A DNA stretch of 64,000 nt from Psychrobacter sp. 4Dc. Its GTDB lineage: Bacteria; Pseudomonadota; Gammaproteobacteria; Pseudomonadales; Moraxellaceae. Shown one piece after another: positions 40,851 through 51,456 of this stretch. The stretch is from positions 56,667 to 120,666 of the forward strand of contig NZ_PJAT01000112.1 of assembly GCF_002836715.1 (NCBI RefSeq), in the 5' to 3' direction. The position numbers were made by a program, and so were the translations under genes. Under the pieces are notes generated by a model. That model was not told the DNA's origin. It saw only the letters and a program-made list of their open reading frames with translations, and did not search any database. Positions within the stretch are counted from its first letter, which is position 1. Every line of letters starts with the position of its first letter.

Positions 40851-41867
40851 TTGAAAACAACGCCTACCACCATGCCGACTCAAACGCTACCATCACAGCC
40901 TATTGGTCGCTTTGCGCCTTCACCAACGGGTGAGTTACATCTTGGTTCTCTAACGACTGCGCTTGCCAGCTTTTGCCATATCAAATCAATCGGTGGTAAA
41001 TGGCTGTTGCGTATGGAAGATACCGATACTGAACGCTGTGATAGACAGTTCACTGAGCAAATTTTGATGGATCTTGAGGCACTTGGATTGCATTGGGATG
41101 GTGATGTTATTTATCAGTCTGAGCGCATTGATATCTATAACGATTATCTGTCATCATATCTGGATCCGTTGACCTATGGCTGCCAATGCTCTCGTAAAGA
41201 CTTAGAACAGTACTGGGCGCAAGAAGAGATAAATAAAAACCATAGTAGTGCCAGCTTAACCACGGCGACCGATCAGACATTATTAGACGAACAAGTTTCA
41301 TCAATTGGCCAAGTACAGCCAAATCGGCAGCGCTATCCACGTCGCTGTGTGGCAGCTGACCTTGATAGACAGCAGCATAAGCTACGTATTCAGCTACCAG
41401 ACTATCGGATTGGCTTCAATGACGGTATTCAGGGACTACAATGGGATAATCCGCAACAGACGTTAGGCGATATGGTCGCTCGTCGTCAGGATGGCATGAT
41501 TAACTATATACTGGCGGCCAGCCTCGATGATGGTCTACAGCAGGTTACTCATATCATGCGTGGCCTTGATATTCTACCTATGACGACCGCGCAAATCGGT
41601 ATCATGCAAGCAGCCCGCCTACCCACTATTGACCAATGGTATCATCTGCCATTGATTAATAATGCCGATGGCCAAAAGCTCTCTAAGCAAAACCTTGCTC
41701 AACCCATCGACACATCAGACCCGAGTCAACTTATTGCTGAAGCCCTATCGCTACTGCAGCAACCAAAGGTTGATATCGATACCCCAGAAAACATGCTCAA
41801 ACAAGCCATTGCTCAATGGGACAATACCCCACTACAAGGCAAGCAGCAATTAAACTTGTCCTATTAA
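40851..41867 (+). CDS. gluQ: glutamyl-Q tRNA(Asp) synthetase
   Basis: GluQRS attaches glutamate to the queuosine at position 34 of tRNA(Asp). The 338 residues are a truncated glutamyl-tRNA synthetase without an anticodon-binding domain: [19 protein letters not shown] carries the HIGH-like motif, and a zinc-ligand region has [22 protein letters not shown] replaces the KMSK loop. A loop of about 25 residues near 125-150 is an insertion. The start is either the TTG at 40851 or the ATG at 40872. It follows dksA after a terminator. Confidence 0.92.
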   Translation: MKTTPTTMPTQTLPSQPIGRFAPSPTGELHLGSLTTALASFCHIKSIGGKWLLRMEDTDTERCDRQFTEQILMDLEALGLHWDGDVIYQSERIDIYNDYLSSYLDPLTYGCQCSRKDLEQYWAQEEINKNHSSASLTTATDQTLLDEQVSSIGQVQPNRQRYPRRCVAADLDRQQHKLRIQLPDYRIGFNDGIQGLQWDNPQQTLGDMVARRQDGMINYILAASLDDGLQQVTHIMRGLDILPMTTAQIGIMQAARLPTIDQWYHLPLINNADGQKLSKQNLAQPIDTSDPSQLIAEALSLLQQPKVDIDTPENMLKQAIAQWDNTPLQGKQQLNLSY

Positions 41868-41895
41868 TAAGAGTTCAAAGGCTATAAATAGACAA

Positions 41896-41921
41896 CAAAA
41901 AGCGCCACTATGAGTGACGCT
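41896..41921 (-). terminator. terminator after ftsW
   Basis: On the minus strand AGCGTCACT-CAT-AGTGGCGCT, with one G-U pair, is followed by TTTTTG. It lies about 80 bases after the ftsW stop and would also face gluQ. Confidence 0.78.
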
Positions 41922-41999
41922 TTGATGCCAATCGTACTGGGCATGATTTACCGAAATCTTAAAGTTACATGACACTCAGCCAATTATAGGCAAAGCCTA

Positions 42000-43196
42000 T
42001 TAGTAATAACGGCATTGGCTTTTCTCGATTTCAGGGCTTTCTTTATATATCTTTAATAATAGCGCAACCATAACCAAGCTAATCAACATAGACGATCCAC
42101 CATAACTAAAGAACGGCATAGTGAGACCTTTGGTTGGAATAGCACCCATATTCATCGCAGCGTTAATAATCGTCTGGGCAATAAATACCACGCCGATTCC
42201 GAAAGCAGTATAGCTCATGCGCATTTGACGACGTTTCAGCGCATTGTAACTGATACGCATCGCACTACCGATGATCAACGCTTCAAGTATCAGTACCATA
42301 CTGACACCGACAAACCCTAACTCTTCACCTGTAATGGCTAATAAAAAATCCGTATGTGCCTCAGGCAAATGCGACAGTTTCTGTACACTTTCGCCATAGC
42401 CAACACCCGTGAACTGCCCACGACCAAAGGCGATCAAACTACGTGCGAGCTGATAATCAGTATCTTGTACATCGTCAAATGGATCCATAAACGACATCAC
42501 ACGCACCAGTCGGTACTCTGCCGTAGTCACCATCAACACTGCACCGCCAACAGCAGCAGCACCCAAGGCTAAGAAGTGCTTATAAGGTGCTCCAGCAATA
42601 TAAAAAATCGCGAACAGCGTACCAATAATGACGACAAAAGAACCAAAATCTGGCTGCGATAATAACAGTATCGTTATCAGCGCCACTACTAGCATAATTC
42701 GCAAGAAGCCATCTAAGCCATTACGAACTTCAAAAGATCTCCGCACCACAAAATCAGATACAAACACAATCATGACCAGTTTGGCCAACTCAGCTACCTG
42801 AAAGTTAAAGCCGCCTACTGTGAGCCAGCGTTTGGAGCCATTAATTGGCGTACTAAACAGTGTGGCAACAAGTAATAGCCCCGTGATGCCCAGCAAAGCA
42901 AACTGGGTCTCAGTCTTATATAGGGTGCGTAAAGACACGCCATAATAAGGAATGACCGCAACGATTAAACCAATCGTCATATACAACAACTGGTTTTTGA
43001 AAAAATACAGCTCAGTCATACCACGGCTAAGCGCAAAAGGAATAGAAGCAGAAGCAACCATCAGCAGACTAAGCACCATCATACAGCCGACGCTTGATAA
43101 TAAAATTGCGCGCGCTGATGGCATAGATAGGACACCATCTGAGCCGGAGGTTTGCTTGGTTTGGGGCGAGGAACGAAAAAAAGAAGAGAGCGCCAT
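42000..43196 (-). CDS. ftsW: septal peptidoglycan polymerase FtsW
   Basis: FtsW is the SEDS glycosyltransferase that works with FtsI at the septum. The protein has about ten membrane helices and the SEDS hallmarks: NGSKRWLTVGGFNFQVAEL, GFVGVSMVLILEALI, and the C-terminal GLTMPFFSYGGSSMLISLVM. The ATG at 43196 (398 residues) is preferred to a GTG at 43247 because a weak terminator overlaps the latter. RodA is the close alternative, but pairing with murD and the GSS motif favour FtsW. Confidence 0.92.
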   Translation of the reverse strand: MALSSFFRSSPQTKQTSGSDGVLSMPSARAILLSSVGCMMVLSLLMVASASIPFALSRGMTELYFFKNQLLYMTIGLIVAVIPYYGVSLRTLYKTETQFALLGITGLLLVATLFSTPINGSKRWLTVGGFNFQVAELAKLVMIVFVSDFVVRRSFEVRNGLDGFLRIMLVVALITILLLSQPDFGSFVVIIGTLFAIFYIAGAPYKHFLALGAAAVGGAVLMVTTAEYRLVRVMSFMDPFDDVQDTDYQLARSLIAFGRGQFTGVGYGESVQKLSHLPEAHTDFLLAITGEELGFVGVSMVLILEALIIGSAMRISYNALKRRQMRMSYTAFGIGVVFIAQTIINAAMNMGAIPTKGLTMPFFSYGGSSMLISLVMVALLLKIYKESPEIEKSQCRYY

Positions 43197-43218
43197 AATT
43201 TTATATACACTAACAAAC

Positions 43219-43250
43219 GAAAAAACACGGCGTCTATGAAACGCCACCGT
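43219..43250 (-). terminator. weak hairpin between murD and ftsW
   Basis: Read on the minus strand, GGCGT (complement of 43241-43245 and 43229-43233) forms a 5-base stem with a 7-base loop and is followed by six T. It may be a weak terminator or a stalled-transcript site in the 226-base gap between the genes. Confidence 0.4.
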
Positions 43251-43473
43251 TTAAAAAATCATAAAGTAAATCGTACTAGATAGATGCTAGAAAGCCCTTA
43301 ACCCTCGGCAAACGTCTGAGCTAACACCTATTTCAGTAATCAAGATTATATGCTTGACAGTAGCAGCAATCTATAAGCAAAACAATCATTTATCCAGAAT
43401 ATACTGGCTGTTGCTAGAAAAGAGACATCTGCTATGCCAATCTATATAGCTGCTTAATATATTCGACTACCTA

Positions 43474-44898
43474 TCAAGCTTCTGATTGTGCGGTATCTAA
43501 TTGATTGACCAGTTGGCTAAAGTGGTCACCGCGAGCCGCATAACCACTATATTGGTCAAAACTAGCACAGGCAGGTGACAACAATACAGCCTGTACTTGC
43601 GATAAACTACTGGTAGTGACTTGTTGGATAGTCGCAAAGGCATTCTCTAATGTCTGACACTGATGTAGTGCGACATCATCACTCAATTTTGCAGCTCTTA
43701 GATGTTGTTCAATCTGCTGACCATCTTCACCAATAAACAAGACTTGGCTCACATATTGATTGATAAAAGGCGTTAATTCACCAAACTGTTGCCCTTTGCC
43801 TTGCCCGCCTAAGATCAATAATAGCTTACCGTCTTTTGGCGCATAGACTGCACCCAAGCCTTCAATAGCGGCCATGGTCGAACCAATATTTGTGCCTTTA
43901 GAATCGTTGAAATAATCAATGCCAGCAGCATTGGCCACATATTGGCAGCGGTGCTCAAGACCTGTGAACTGCTGCAAAGTGGTCAGCATGCTCTCTAGCG
44001 GTAATCCTGCAAGCTCACCAAGTGCCAGAGCCGCTTGCGCATTCAGTAGATTATGACGACCTTTAATCAACAATTTATCTGCCGACAGTAATCGTTCTGT
44101 ACCACGAGCAAGATAAGTTTGGCCTTCTGTGTCGGTAATAAGACCATACTGACCTTTATCAGGGGCATGAATACCCGTACTAATTCTCGGTAGGTTGTCT
44201 GCGACCAATGGACGAGTAAGTGCATCTTCGCGGTTAATCATCACTGATTTAGCACCTTGGAAGATACGGTGTTTGGCTTGATGGTAGCCAAGCATGTCTC
44301 CATGACGATCTAAGTGATCAGGCGACATATTAAGCACAGTTGCTACTTTTGCGCCCAAGTTAGTGACGGTTTCTAATTGGAAGCTAGACAGCTCAAGTAC
44401 CGCAAGTTCCATATCAGGATTATCTAGCAATGTTAAAGCTGGTACACCGATATTGCCGCCGACACCCACATTAACGCCAGCATCTACCGCCATTTGACCA
44501 ACTAACGTAGTGACTGTACTTTTAGCGTTAGAGCCTGTAATCGCTACGATGGGTGCGGTACACGCTTCACAGAACAGTTGAATATCACTGACTACAGGAA
44601 TATTAGCTTGGCGAGCAGCAGCTACAGCGGCAGTTTCAAGAGAAACACCTGGGCTAATAATAATACGTGCCGCTTGTTGCAATAAATCGGCATCTATCTC
44701 ACCAAACTGACGAATATCTATCTCGGCTGGCAACTGATCGGCCAATTTAGGGGTAACTTGAGCATCAGTGACTGCGACTTGATAGCCTTGCTTGGCCAGA
44801 TAATGCACGACTGACAATCCAGACTGCCCCAAACCCACCACGACTTGTAGACCACTACCCTTATGAAGTAAGGCTTCTGTTGCTGTATTAGTGGTCAT
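43474..44898 (-). CDS. murD: UDP-N-acetylmuramoyl-alanine:D-glutamate ligase MurD
   Basis: MurD adds D-glutamate to UDP-MurNAc-L-Ala in cytoplasmic peptidoglycan synthesis. The 474 residues have the N-terminal nucleotide domain (VVGLGQSGLSVVHYLAKQG), the ATP loop ITGSNAKSTV, the central NMSPDHLDRHG, and FNDSKGTN, LLILGGQGKG with LSPACASFDQYSGYAARGD at the C-terminus. The length is normal. The start follows AAAGGAA. It precedes ftsW, as in the classical dcw cluster, though here the pair stands alone. Confidence 0.96.
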   Translation of the reverse strand: MTTNTATEALLHKGSGLQVVVGLGQSGLSVVHYLAKQGYQVAVTDAQVTPKLADQLPAEIDIRQFGEIDADLLQQAARIIISPGVSLETAAVAAARQANIPVVSDIQLFCEACTAPIVAITGSNAKSTVTTLVGQMAVDAGVNVGVGGNIGVPALTLLDNPDMELAVLELSSFQLETVTNLGAKVATVLNMSPDHLDRHGDMLGYHQAKHRIFQGAKSVMINREDALTRPLVADNLPRISTGIHAPDKGQYGLITDTEGQTYLARGTERLLSADKLLIKGRHNLLNAQAALALGELAGLPLESMLTTLQQFTGLEHRCQYVANAAGIDYFNDSKGTNIGSTMAAIEGLGAVYAPKDGKLLLILGGQGKGQQFGELTPFINQYVSQVLFIGEDGQQIEQHLRAAKLSDDVALHQCQTLENAFATIQQVTTSSLSQVQAVLLSPACASFDQYSGYAARGDHFSQLVNQLDTAQSEA

Positions 44899-45567
44899 AT
44901 CTATTCCTTCTATATAAACGAGAAAAGTTGTATCAAATAAACCTGCTGTATAGCGACTCTAATCGACGCCGCTAAGATGTGCAGCATCTTAACGCCATCG
45001 TTCAGATTTCGGTACTGATTTTTTATGAGTTTATGCTATTATTCGCCTGTTTTTATATTAAGTGGCTAATGCTATAATAGTCAGCTTGATTAATATTTAT
45101 CAGTATTTTGCTGAGCACATTGCTCAAGCATTTTAGTTTAGCATGTTGTCACATTTATCGCGCTATTGTCACGCCTCTTCATCAACGATTCTTGTTGTGA
45201 TAAGGGTGTATCAGACAATTTTGATAATTTGACGAGTGATATATCACCTTCTACTACAGCAAGTGATTGCTGACTCTATATATTATTGTAGGTACATCTA
45301 TCTAGTTGCCTATTTTAAGCAATCTTTTAAAAAATATTTTTAGGTAATTTACTGCCCTTATCATCGTATTGATTATTGATGAGCGTATTTTTGATACCAA
45401 AAAAATCAGTAGATACCTCGGTTATTAGTTTCTCACAATTCAACACAGCAACATGACCTAGTGCATGTTGAAGTAAAAGAAAAATGAATAGCTATTATTA
45501 GCGACGCGATCATTTTATAAATGAGTAATGATTACTTTTTTTGCCTCTAACCCTATGTAGTTTACTT
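44899..45567. other. divergent murD-sulP spacer
   Basis: These 669 AT-rich bases have no gene. A 7-base dyad TAAGATG/CATCTTA lies at 44973-44991, about 75 bases before murD. An extended -10 TGCTATAAT lies at 45070-45078 on the + strand, roughly 490 bases before the SulP start, so it may drive a long leader or an unseen RNA. No T-run hairpin follows it that I can defend. Confidence 0.35.
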
Positions 45568-47067
45568 ATGACATCTTTTATTGATAACTTGCGTGACGAG
45601 TGGTTTTCCAATGTTCGCGGTGACGTTTTATCGGGTTTGGTTGTAGCCCTAGCCCTTATTCCAGAAGCCATTGCCTTTTCTATTATCGCTGGTGTTGATC
45701 CAAAGGTTGGCTTATATGCCTCATTTTGTATCGCGGTAGTGATCAGTTTTGTCGGTGGTCGTCCAGGTATGATTTCGGCAGCAACTGGCGCGATGGCATT
45801 GGTCATGGTCGATTTGGTTGCTGACCACGGTCTGCAATATTTGCTTGCCGCAACTTTGCTTTGTGGTGCCATTCAGGTCGTGATGGGCATTCTAAAACTT
45901 GGTAATCTGATGCGCTTTGTTTCTCGCTCAGTGGTTATCGGTTTCGTCAATGCTTTAGCAATATTAATCTTTGCCGCCCAATTACCAGAACTGAACCCAA
46001 TGACTGAGCGTGTCGGCATGACCGTTTATATCATGACAGCAGTTGGTTTGGCGATTATTTATCTGTTTCCACTTATCCCTAAAATCGGTCGCATCGTTCC
46101 TTCACCGCTTATTTGTATTGTAGGTTTGACCGCTGTTGCAATGTATATGAATCTCGATATTCGCAACGTTGGTAGCATGGGTGATTTGCCAGATTCATTA
46201 CCAGTATTCTTGTTACCTGACATTCCGTTAAACCTAAATACCTTATTGATTATTGCGCCATACTCTATCGCGCTCGCCATCGTTGGTCTTTTAGAGTCTA
46301 TGATGACAGCAACGATCGTCGATGAATTGACCGATACCCCAAGTGATAAAAACAAAGAGTGTCGTGGTCAAGGTATGGCTAATGTCGTATCAGGTTTCTT
46401 TGGTGGTATGGCAGGCTGTGCGATGATTGGCCAATCAATGATCAACGTCAAATCGGGTGGTCGTACGCGCTTGTCTACTTTGATGGCCGGTGTTGTTCTT
46501 CTGATTATGGTCGTGTTCTTAAGTGAATGGGTCAGTCAGATTCCAATGGCAGCCTTGGTTGCAGTCATGATTATGGTGTCGATTGGTACGTTTAACTGGC
46601 AGTCTATTCGCGAGTTTAAAACGCATCCAATGTCGTTCAATATTGTCATGCTAGCGACTGTATTGACTACCGTTTTTACTCACAATCTGGCTTACGGTGT
46701 GGGCGTAGGTGTCCTGTTATCTGCTTTAGCATTTGCCAATAAAATTGGTCAGTTCTTAACCATCTTTAGTGAATATGATGACAGCAGCAACACCCGTTAT
46801 TATTATGTTCAAGGGCAGGTATTCTTTGCCTCGACCACTCAGTTCTTGCATAGTTTCGATACTAAAGAAGCTGTAGATAGTATTCAGATTGATGTAAGCC
46901 AAGCACATTTCTGGGATGTCAGCGCTGTTGATACCTTGGACAAGCTAGTGATGCGCTTGCAACGTGAAGGCATTGATGTCAAAGTGGTAGGACTCAACAA
47001 TGCGAGTCGAACACTGATTGATCGCTTCTCTGTTCATGACCGCCGAGACATTGGCTTGTTAGACTAA
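45568..47067 (+). CDS. SulP family anion transporter with STAS domain
   Basis: A membrane transporter of about 499 residues. The SulP core begins [24 protein letters not shown] wording, followed by helices with [20 protein letters not shown]; a cytoplasmic STAS domain occupies about residues 400-499 ([21 protein letters not shown]). SulP proteins move sulfate, bicarbonate or dicarboxylates, and the substrate here is not known. The ATG at 45568 is used; a TTG at 45541 is possible. The next gene encodes a tandem Usp protein, a combination seen with SulP carriers elsewhere. Confidence 0.87.
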   Translation: MTSFIDNLRDEWFSNVRGDVLSGLVVALALIPEAIAFSIIAGVDPKVGLYASFCIAVVISFVGGRPGMISAATGAMALVMVDLVADHGLQYLLAATLLCGAIQVVMGILKLGNLMRFVSRSVVIGFVNALAILIFAAQLPELNPMTERVGMTVYIMTAVGLAIIYLFPLIPKIGRIVPSPLICIVGLTAVAMYMNLDIRNVGSMGDLPDSLPVFLLPDIPLNLNTLLIIAPYSIALAIVGLLESMMTATIVDELTDTPSDKNKECRGQGMANVVSGFFGGMAGCAMIGQSMINVKSGGRTRLSTLMAGVVLLIMVVFLSEWVSQIPMAALVAVMIMVSIGTFNWQSIREFKTHPMSFNIVMLATVLTTVFTHNLAYGVGVGVLLSALAFANKIGQFLTIFSEYDDSSNTRYYYVQGQVFFASTTQFLHSFDTKEAVDSIQIDVSQAHFWDVSAVDTLDKLVMRLQREGIDVKVVGLNNASRTLIDRFSVHDRRDIGLLD

Positions 47068-47241
47068 GCGAAACTGCTAAGCGAATCTACGCGGTTGCCA
47101 TGTGGCTATATTATTAGTCTATGGCTAATATATCGGATATTAATAGACAGTTATATTGGTAAAAGGGTTGGATGTATTTTGCATACGCCAACCATAAACT
47201 GAGATAGCCGATTTTTATTATTAAAATGATGTGGTCGTTTT

Positions 47242-48096
47242 ATGAGTAATTTAAAACCAGATAGTGTGATTGCTTGCTTGGACTGTCCTGATCATGTTCA
47301 AGCGGTACTAGAGGCCAGTATGTGGGCTTCTATTCGCCTGCGCGCGCCTGTTGGCTTATTGCACTCGATGCCAAGCTTGCAGCAAAAAGCCGCTATTAAT
47401 TATTCTGGTTGCCTAAATATCGATGACGAAAATGCTTTGCTCGAACAGTTCACATCCAAAGAACATTTGAGCAATTATGAGCTAAAAGCACAGGGGCGAC
47501 TGCTATTATCTCAAGCAACCTCGTATTGTGAACAGCAACGCCATAAGCTAAAGACATATACACTGCATCGTCATGAAAACCTCAATCAGAGCATTGATTA
47601 CGTCGATGACAAAGCACAAATGATCGTTATAGGTCATCATGTCACCTGCAAATCAACACTGAGCCAACTCATTCGAGTCAGTCACTGCCCCATTTTGGTG
47701 ACACATGCACCATTTTTGCCCCCTACTACCGCTTTATTTGCGTTTGATAACAGTCCAACGTGCCATAAACTACTAAATTGGCTGTGTAAAACGCCACTGG
47801 TGCGTGCACTAACGGTTCATATTGTGATGGTTGGCAAGGAAACTTCTGATAACTGTGATGCGTTGCGTGAAGCCTACGCCAAGCTCAAACAGGCGGGTAT
47901 CAAATCCAAAAAGACATTGCTTGACTGCCGAGATGTTGCAGCGGCTTTGAACTACTATCAAAACCAACATGATATCGGTTTACTTATGACTGGGGCTTTT
48001 GGCCAATCTCGTCTACGCGAATTACTACAAGGTAGCGACACAAAAAAGCTATTAGTCAGTACAAAAACCCCTTATCTACTCTTTCCTAAAGCATAA
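47242..48096 (+). CDS. tandem universal stress protein
   Basis: The 284-residue cytoplasmic protein appears to have two Usp-like halves (about 5-150 and 155-284). The first ends IVIGHHVTCKSTLSQLIRVS with SHCPILVTHAP, and the second ends MTGAFGQSRLRELLQGSDTK, which match the GxxGxxxxxxxGS ATP-loop region of Usp proteins. The first copy is degenerate. It lies 174 bases after the SulP gene and probably shares its transcript. Its role could be control of that transporter, but this is inference. Confidence 0.8.
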   Translation: MSNLKPDSVIACLDCPDHVQAVLEASMWASIRLRAPVGLLHSMPSLQQKAAINYSGCLNIDDENALLEQFTSKEHLSNYELKAQGRLLLSQATSYCEQQRHKLKTYTLHRHENLNQSIDYVDDKAQMIVIGHHVTCKSTLSQLIRVSHCPILVTHAPFLPPTTALFAFDNSPTCHKLLNWLCKTPLVRALTVHIVMVGKETSDNCDALREAYAKLKQAGIKSKKTLLDCRDVAAALNYYQNQHDIGLLMTGAFGQSRLRELLQGSDTKKLLVSTKTPYLLFPKA

Positions 48097-48471
48097 CGAC
48101 GTATATATAAACACGCCCAACCCCTTTATCTACCTAAGCGCAGGGGTCTGACTACTATGTTAGGCTCTTCCGCTTATCTCTATTTTCTCTCTACCTTTCC
48201 GCCATTCATCTTTGATACGCTTGCATGAAAAGGCCAAGCTAACGACCAAACTCAAGTTAGCAAATCGTCACATGAAATAAAGGGATAGCCTCCCCAAGCA
48301 CTCAAAAAGTTGGTTATAATAAAGTTTTCGTTAACCAAACGCTAAAGATTGATCTACCTTTATTATGCTTGTAACGATGGCTCTAATCGTTGCATCGTAG
48401 CCCATATTCTATGTTACTACTGTCATTACTTTTTAATGAACACGCCAATTCTACCTCCCCCCTTGAGTAGG
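48097..48471. other. spacer upstream of glnK
   Basis: No gene is seen. A CCCCT/AGGGG stem near 48120-48147 lacks a T run. AACGAT and ATCGTT form a short dyad near 48373-48391. NtrC consensus is not evident upstream of the promoter at 48472; a TGCACCAT half-site appears only downstream (48522-48529). Confidence 0.35.
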
Positions 48472-48913
<442 letters not shown>

Positions 48914-49020
48914 ATTTGAAGACCTACCTACGGGCATAAACTTATAGGTACAGACTCTTACAGCATTTTTATCTATCGGTAATGCCGATATCTATATTAT
49001 AAATTCAAGGGGGAATTTAA

Positions 49021-50283
49021 ATGGAAAGTCAAATCTTTGAGCTCCAATATGCGCTCGATACGTTTTACTTTTTGATATGTGGTGCGTTGGTCATGTGGAT
49101 GGCAGCAGGCTTTACTATGTTAGAGGCCGGACTGGTCCGATCAAAAAATACAGTCGAAATCTTAACCAAAAACGTCGCACTATTTGCAACGGCTAGTATC
49201 ATGTATATGGTATGCGGCTATGCGATTATGTATGGTGGCGATCTATTCTTAAGCGGAATTGCAGGCGGTGATACGTTAGTAGAAGACGCCCTAGCAGCCT
49301 CTGCTGAAAACGGCTTCGGTGGCGACTCTGTCTACTCTGCCGCATCAGACTTTTTCTTCCAAGTGGTCTTTGTAGCGACCTGTATGTCAATCGTATCAGG
49401 TGCCGTTGCTGAGCGCATGAAACTGTGGTCATTCTTGTTATTCGCTGTGGTCATGACTGGTGTTATCTACCCATTAGAAGGTAGCTGGACATGGGGCGGC
49501 AACGATGTCTTTGGTTTATTCAACCTAGGCGACATGGGCTTCTCTGACTTTGCAGGCTCTGGTATTGTACATATGGCTGGTGCTGCAGCAGCTCTAGCAG
49601 GTGTACTACTCTTAGGCTCACGTAAAGGTAAATATGGTCCTAACGGTGAAATACGTGCTATTCCTGGTGCCAACCTACCATTGGCGGCACTCGGTACACT
49701 AATCTTGTGGATGGGTTGGTTCGGTTTCAACGGTGGTTCAGTGCTTAAATTAGGCGACATCGCTAGTGCTAACTCTGTTGCAATAGTATTTTTGAACACT
49801 AATGCTGCTGCTGCTGGTGGTGCTGTCGGTGCCTTGATCTTAGCTCGCATCATCTTTGGTAAAGCGGATCTAACCATGCTCCTAAACGGTGCACTAGCTG
49901 GTCTAGTAGCCATTACTGCTGAGCCTTCAACCCCTTCTGCACTACAAGCCACTATCTTTGGTGTTATCGCCGGTATCATTGTAGTGTTATCAATCTTAGC
50001 CTTAGACAAAATCAAGATTGATGATCCAGTTGGTGCAATCTCAGTTCACGGTGTGGTCGGTCTATTCGGTTTACTAATTGTACCTATCACTAACCCAGCA
50101 TCTACCTTCATCGGTCAGATTGTGGGTGCTGCAACCATCTTTGCTTGGGTATTCATTGCCAGCCTAGTGGTGTGGTCTATCATCAAGCTAGTTATCGGTC
50201 TACGTATCTCTGAAGAAGACGAATACGAAGGTGCTGATATTGCAGAATGTGGTATGGAAGCTTACCCAGAATTTATAAGATAA
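49021..50283 (+). CDS. amtB: ammonium transporter AmtB
   Basis: AmtB is a trimeric ammonium channel. The 420 residues have eleven membrane helices, with MLEAGLVRSKNTVEIL, SGIVHMAGAAAALAG and HGVVGLFG carrying the twin-His pore residues, and AERMKLWSF in between. The polar tail after about 395 is the region expected to contact GlnK. The ATG at 49021 follows a GGGGG site. It lies 107 bases after glnK in the same transcript. Confidence 0.96.
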   Translation: MESQIFELQYALDTFYFLICGALVMWMAAGFTMLEAGLVRSKNTVEILTKNVALFATASIMYMVCGYAIMYGGDLFLSGIAGGDTLVEDALAASAENGFGGDSVYSAASDFFFQVVFVATCMSIVSGAVAERMKLWSFLLFAVVMTGVIYPLEGSWTWGGNDVFGLFNLGDMGFSDFAGSGIVHMAGAAAALAGVLLLGSRKGKYGPNGEIRAIPGANLPLAALGTLILWMGWFGFNGGSVLKLGDIASANSVAIVFLNTNAAAAGGAVGALILARIIFGKADLTMLLNGALAGLVAITAEPSTPSALQATIFGVIAGIIVVLSILALDKIKIDDPVGAISVHGVVGLFGLLIVPITNPASTFIGQIVGAATIFAWVFIASLVVWSIIKLVIGLRISEEDEYEGADIAECGMEAYPEFIR

Positions 50284-50409
50284 GCTCCTTTTAAGTAAGC
50301 TAAAGATTACTGTTAAATGCGCTGATACTACCTACTGTAGTATCGGTGTTTATAATTTTAGTGTTTAAAGATCTCCCCTATTGAAGCCATAAGCTTAAAT
50401 CTAAAACGT

Positions 50410-50446
50410 AAAAAATCCCGCGAGACTTTTCGGTAACGCGGGATTT
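50410..50446. terminator. bidirectional terminator after amtB
   Basis: AAAATCCCGCG pairs with CGCGGGATTTT around a 14-base loop. A-rich and T-rich flanks serve both amtB and the convergent DUF2147 gene. Confidence 0.9.
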
Positions 50447-50476
50447 TATGTATTACGCTGAAACTAGTTTTTTAGT

Positions 50477-50860
50477 TTATTTCTTTTTCCATTCTTGGCT
50501 ACGAGAGAATGGGCCAATATAACCTCTAAGCTTCAACGTGTTGCCGCTTAAGCTTGCAGTCATACGATAGTCTTTGCCTTTTTCAGGGTCAGTAATCGTA
50601 CCACCACTATATTTACCACCACCGTCAGCTTTTAGACCTTTAATAATGGTCGTACCAACGTGCTTTTTGCCTTTAGCTGAGTTAGTAGCAATAAGAGTAC
50701 CGGTCAACACACCATTTGACTCAGTGATCTTTACCGTACCTTTTGGCTTGCCTTCATCATATGTCTGCCAAGTAGTGTTGGCTAATGGGTCAGCGGCGAA
50801 TGCCATGCTAGCAATACCAATACCAGCAACTACTAAAGTGGTCTTTGTAAATAATTTCAT
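50477..50860 (-). CDS. exported DUF2147 protein
   Basis: The 127-residue protein has a signal peptide (MKLFTKTTLVVAGIGIASMA up to about residue 22, ending AFAADP) and then a beta-rich domain: WQTYDEGKPKGTVKITESNG and GLKADGGGKYSGGTITDPEKG, the DUF2147 pattern. The fold resembles fatty-acid-binding lipocalin-like proteins, but function is unknown. The ATG at 50860 follows GGGAG. It is a lone gene convergent with amtB. Confidence 0.85.
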   Translation of the reverse strand: MKLFTKTTLVVAGIGIASMAFAADPLANTTWQTYDEGKPKGTVKITESNGVLTGTLIATNSAKGKKHVGTTIIKGLKADGGGKYSGGTITDPEKGKDYRMTASLSGNTLKLRGYIGPFSRSQEWKKK

Positions 50861-51121
50861 AGATTGACTCCCTTCATACAATGATTACTCGAAACGTTAT
50901 GTTTCTGTTGTCCTATGCTTATCCTTTGCTAGAACCTTTCATTACGAGCTTTACGGTTTCGACCTTTTTAAATGATAGTTACCATAACAACATATAAGCT
51001 TTTGGTTAAAGATTCGAGCGACACAAGCGATGTCTTAACTCATTATAAGCAATTTTTAGGTTTTGCCTAGTAATTTTTTTACAGTTTCTTATTTCTACAA
51101 AAATAAAGCCATATCAAAGAC

Positions 51122-51385
51122 TTATAGGAAAGGATTGTCGATATCTTTATCTAATTGGTCATCATTTTCCTTTGACTTAGCATCGTTCTTACTATATAGA
51201 TTTTTATCTGCAAATGCTTGTACGATTTTCTCCGACAGCTCATGTAGCTGTTGGGCTTGCTCGTATCCTAACTCATCAAAAGTGAGATCAATATCACCAT
51301 ATATAATAATCTTGTCTTTTTGATTTTCAATGACAAGATCACCAATCTGCATGCTTTGATGGTCGTTGGCGAATGGCTCAATCAT
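51122..51385 (-). CDS. small acidic protein of unknown function
   Basis: The 87-residue protein has no signal peptide or membrane helix. A beta-like part (QIGDLVIENQKDKIIIYGDI) is followed by a helix (LGYEQAQQLHELSEKIVQAF) and an acidic, Lys/Asp-rich tail. I recall similar short proteins in Acinetobacter but know no function. It lies 71 bases after the intact secreted nuclease on the same strand. That position is compatible with a nuclease inhibitor, but nothing in the sequence shows it. Confidence 0.65.
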   Translation of the reverse strand: MIEPFANDHQSMQIGDLVIENQKDKIIIYGDIDLTFDELGYEQAQQLHELSEKIVQAFADKNLYSKNDAKSKENDDQLDKDIDNPFL

Positions 51386-51456
51386 TTGATTATCCTTATT
51401 ATCAGTAACATTTTATTTTTTTCGAAATGAGGCTATTTTTGGGTCTTACTTTCAGC

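Noticed and set aside
45510..45872. 120-residue frame antisense to the SulP gene
   Set aside because: It overlaps the conserved transporter start and has no family features.
48120..48147. CCCCT/AGGGG hairpin as a terminator of the Usp gene
   Set aside because: The stem is only six pairs with a long loop, and no T run follows on either strand.
49467..50015. 182-residue frame antisense to amtB
   Set aside because: It is a shadow of a conserved gene; composition is low-complexity Ala/Pro/Ser as expected for the reverse frame.
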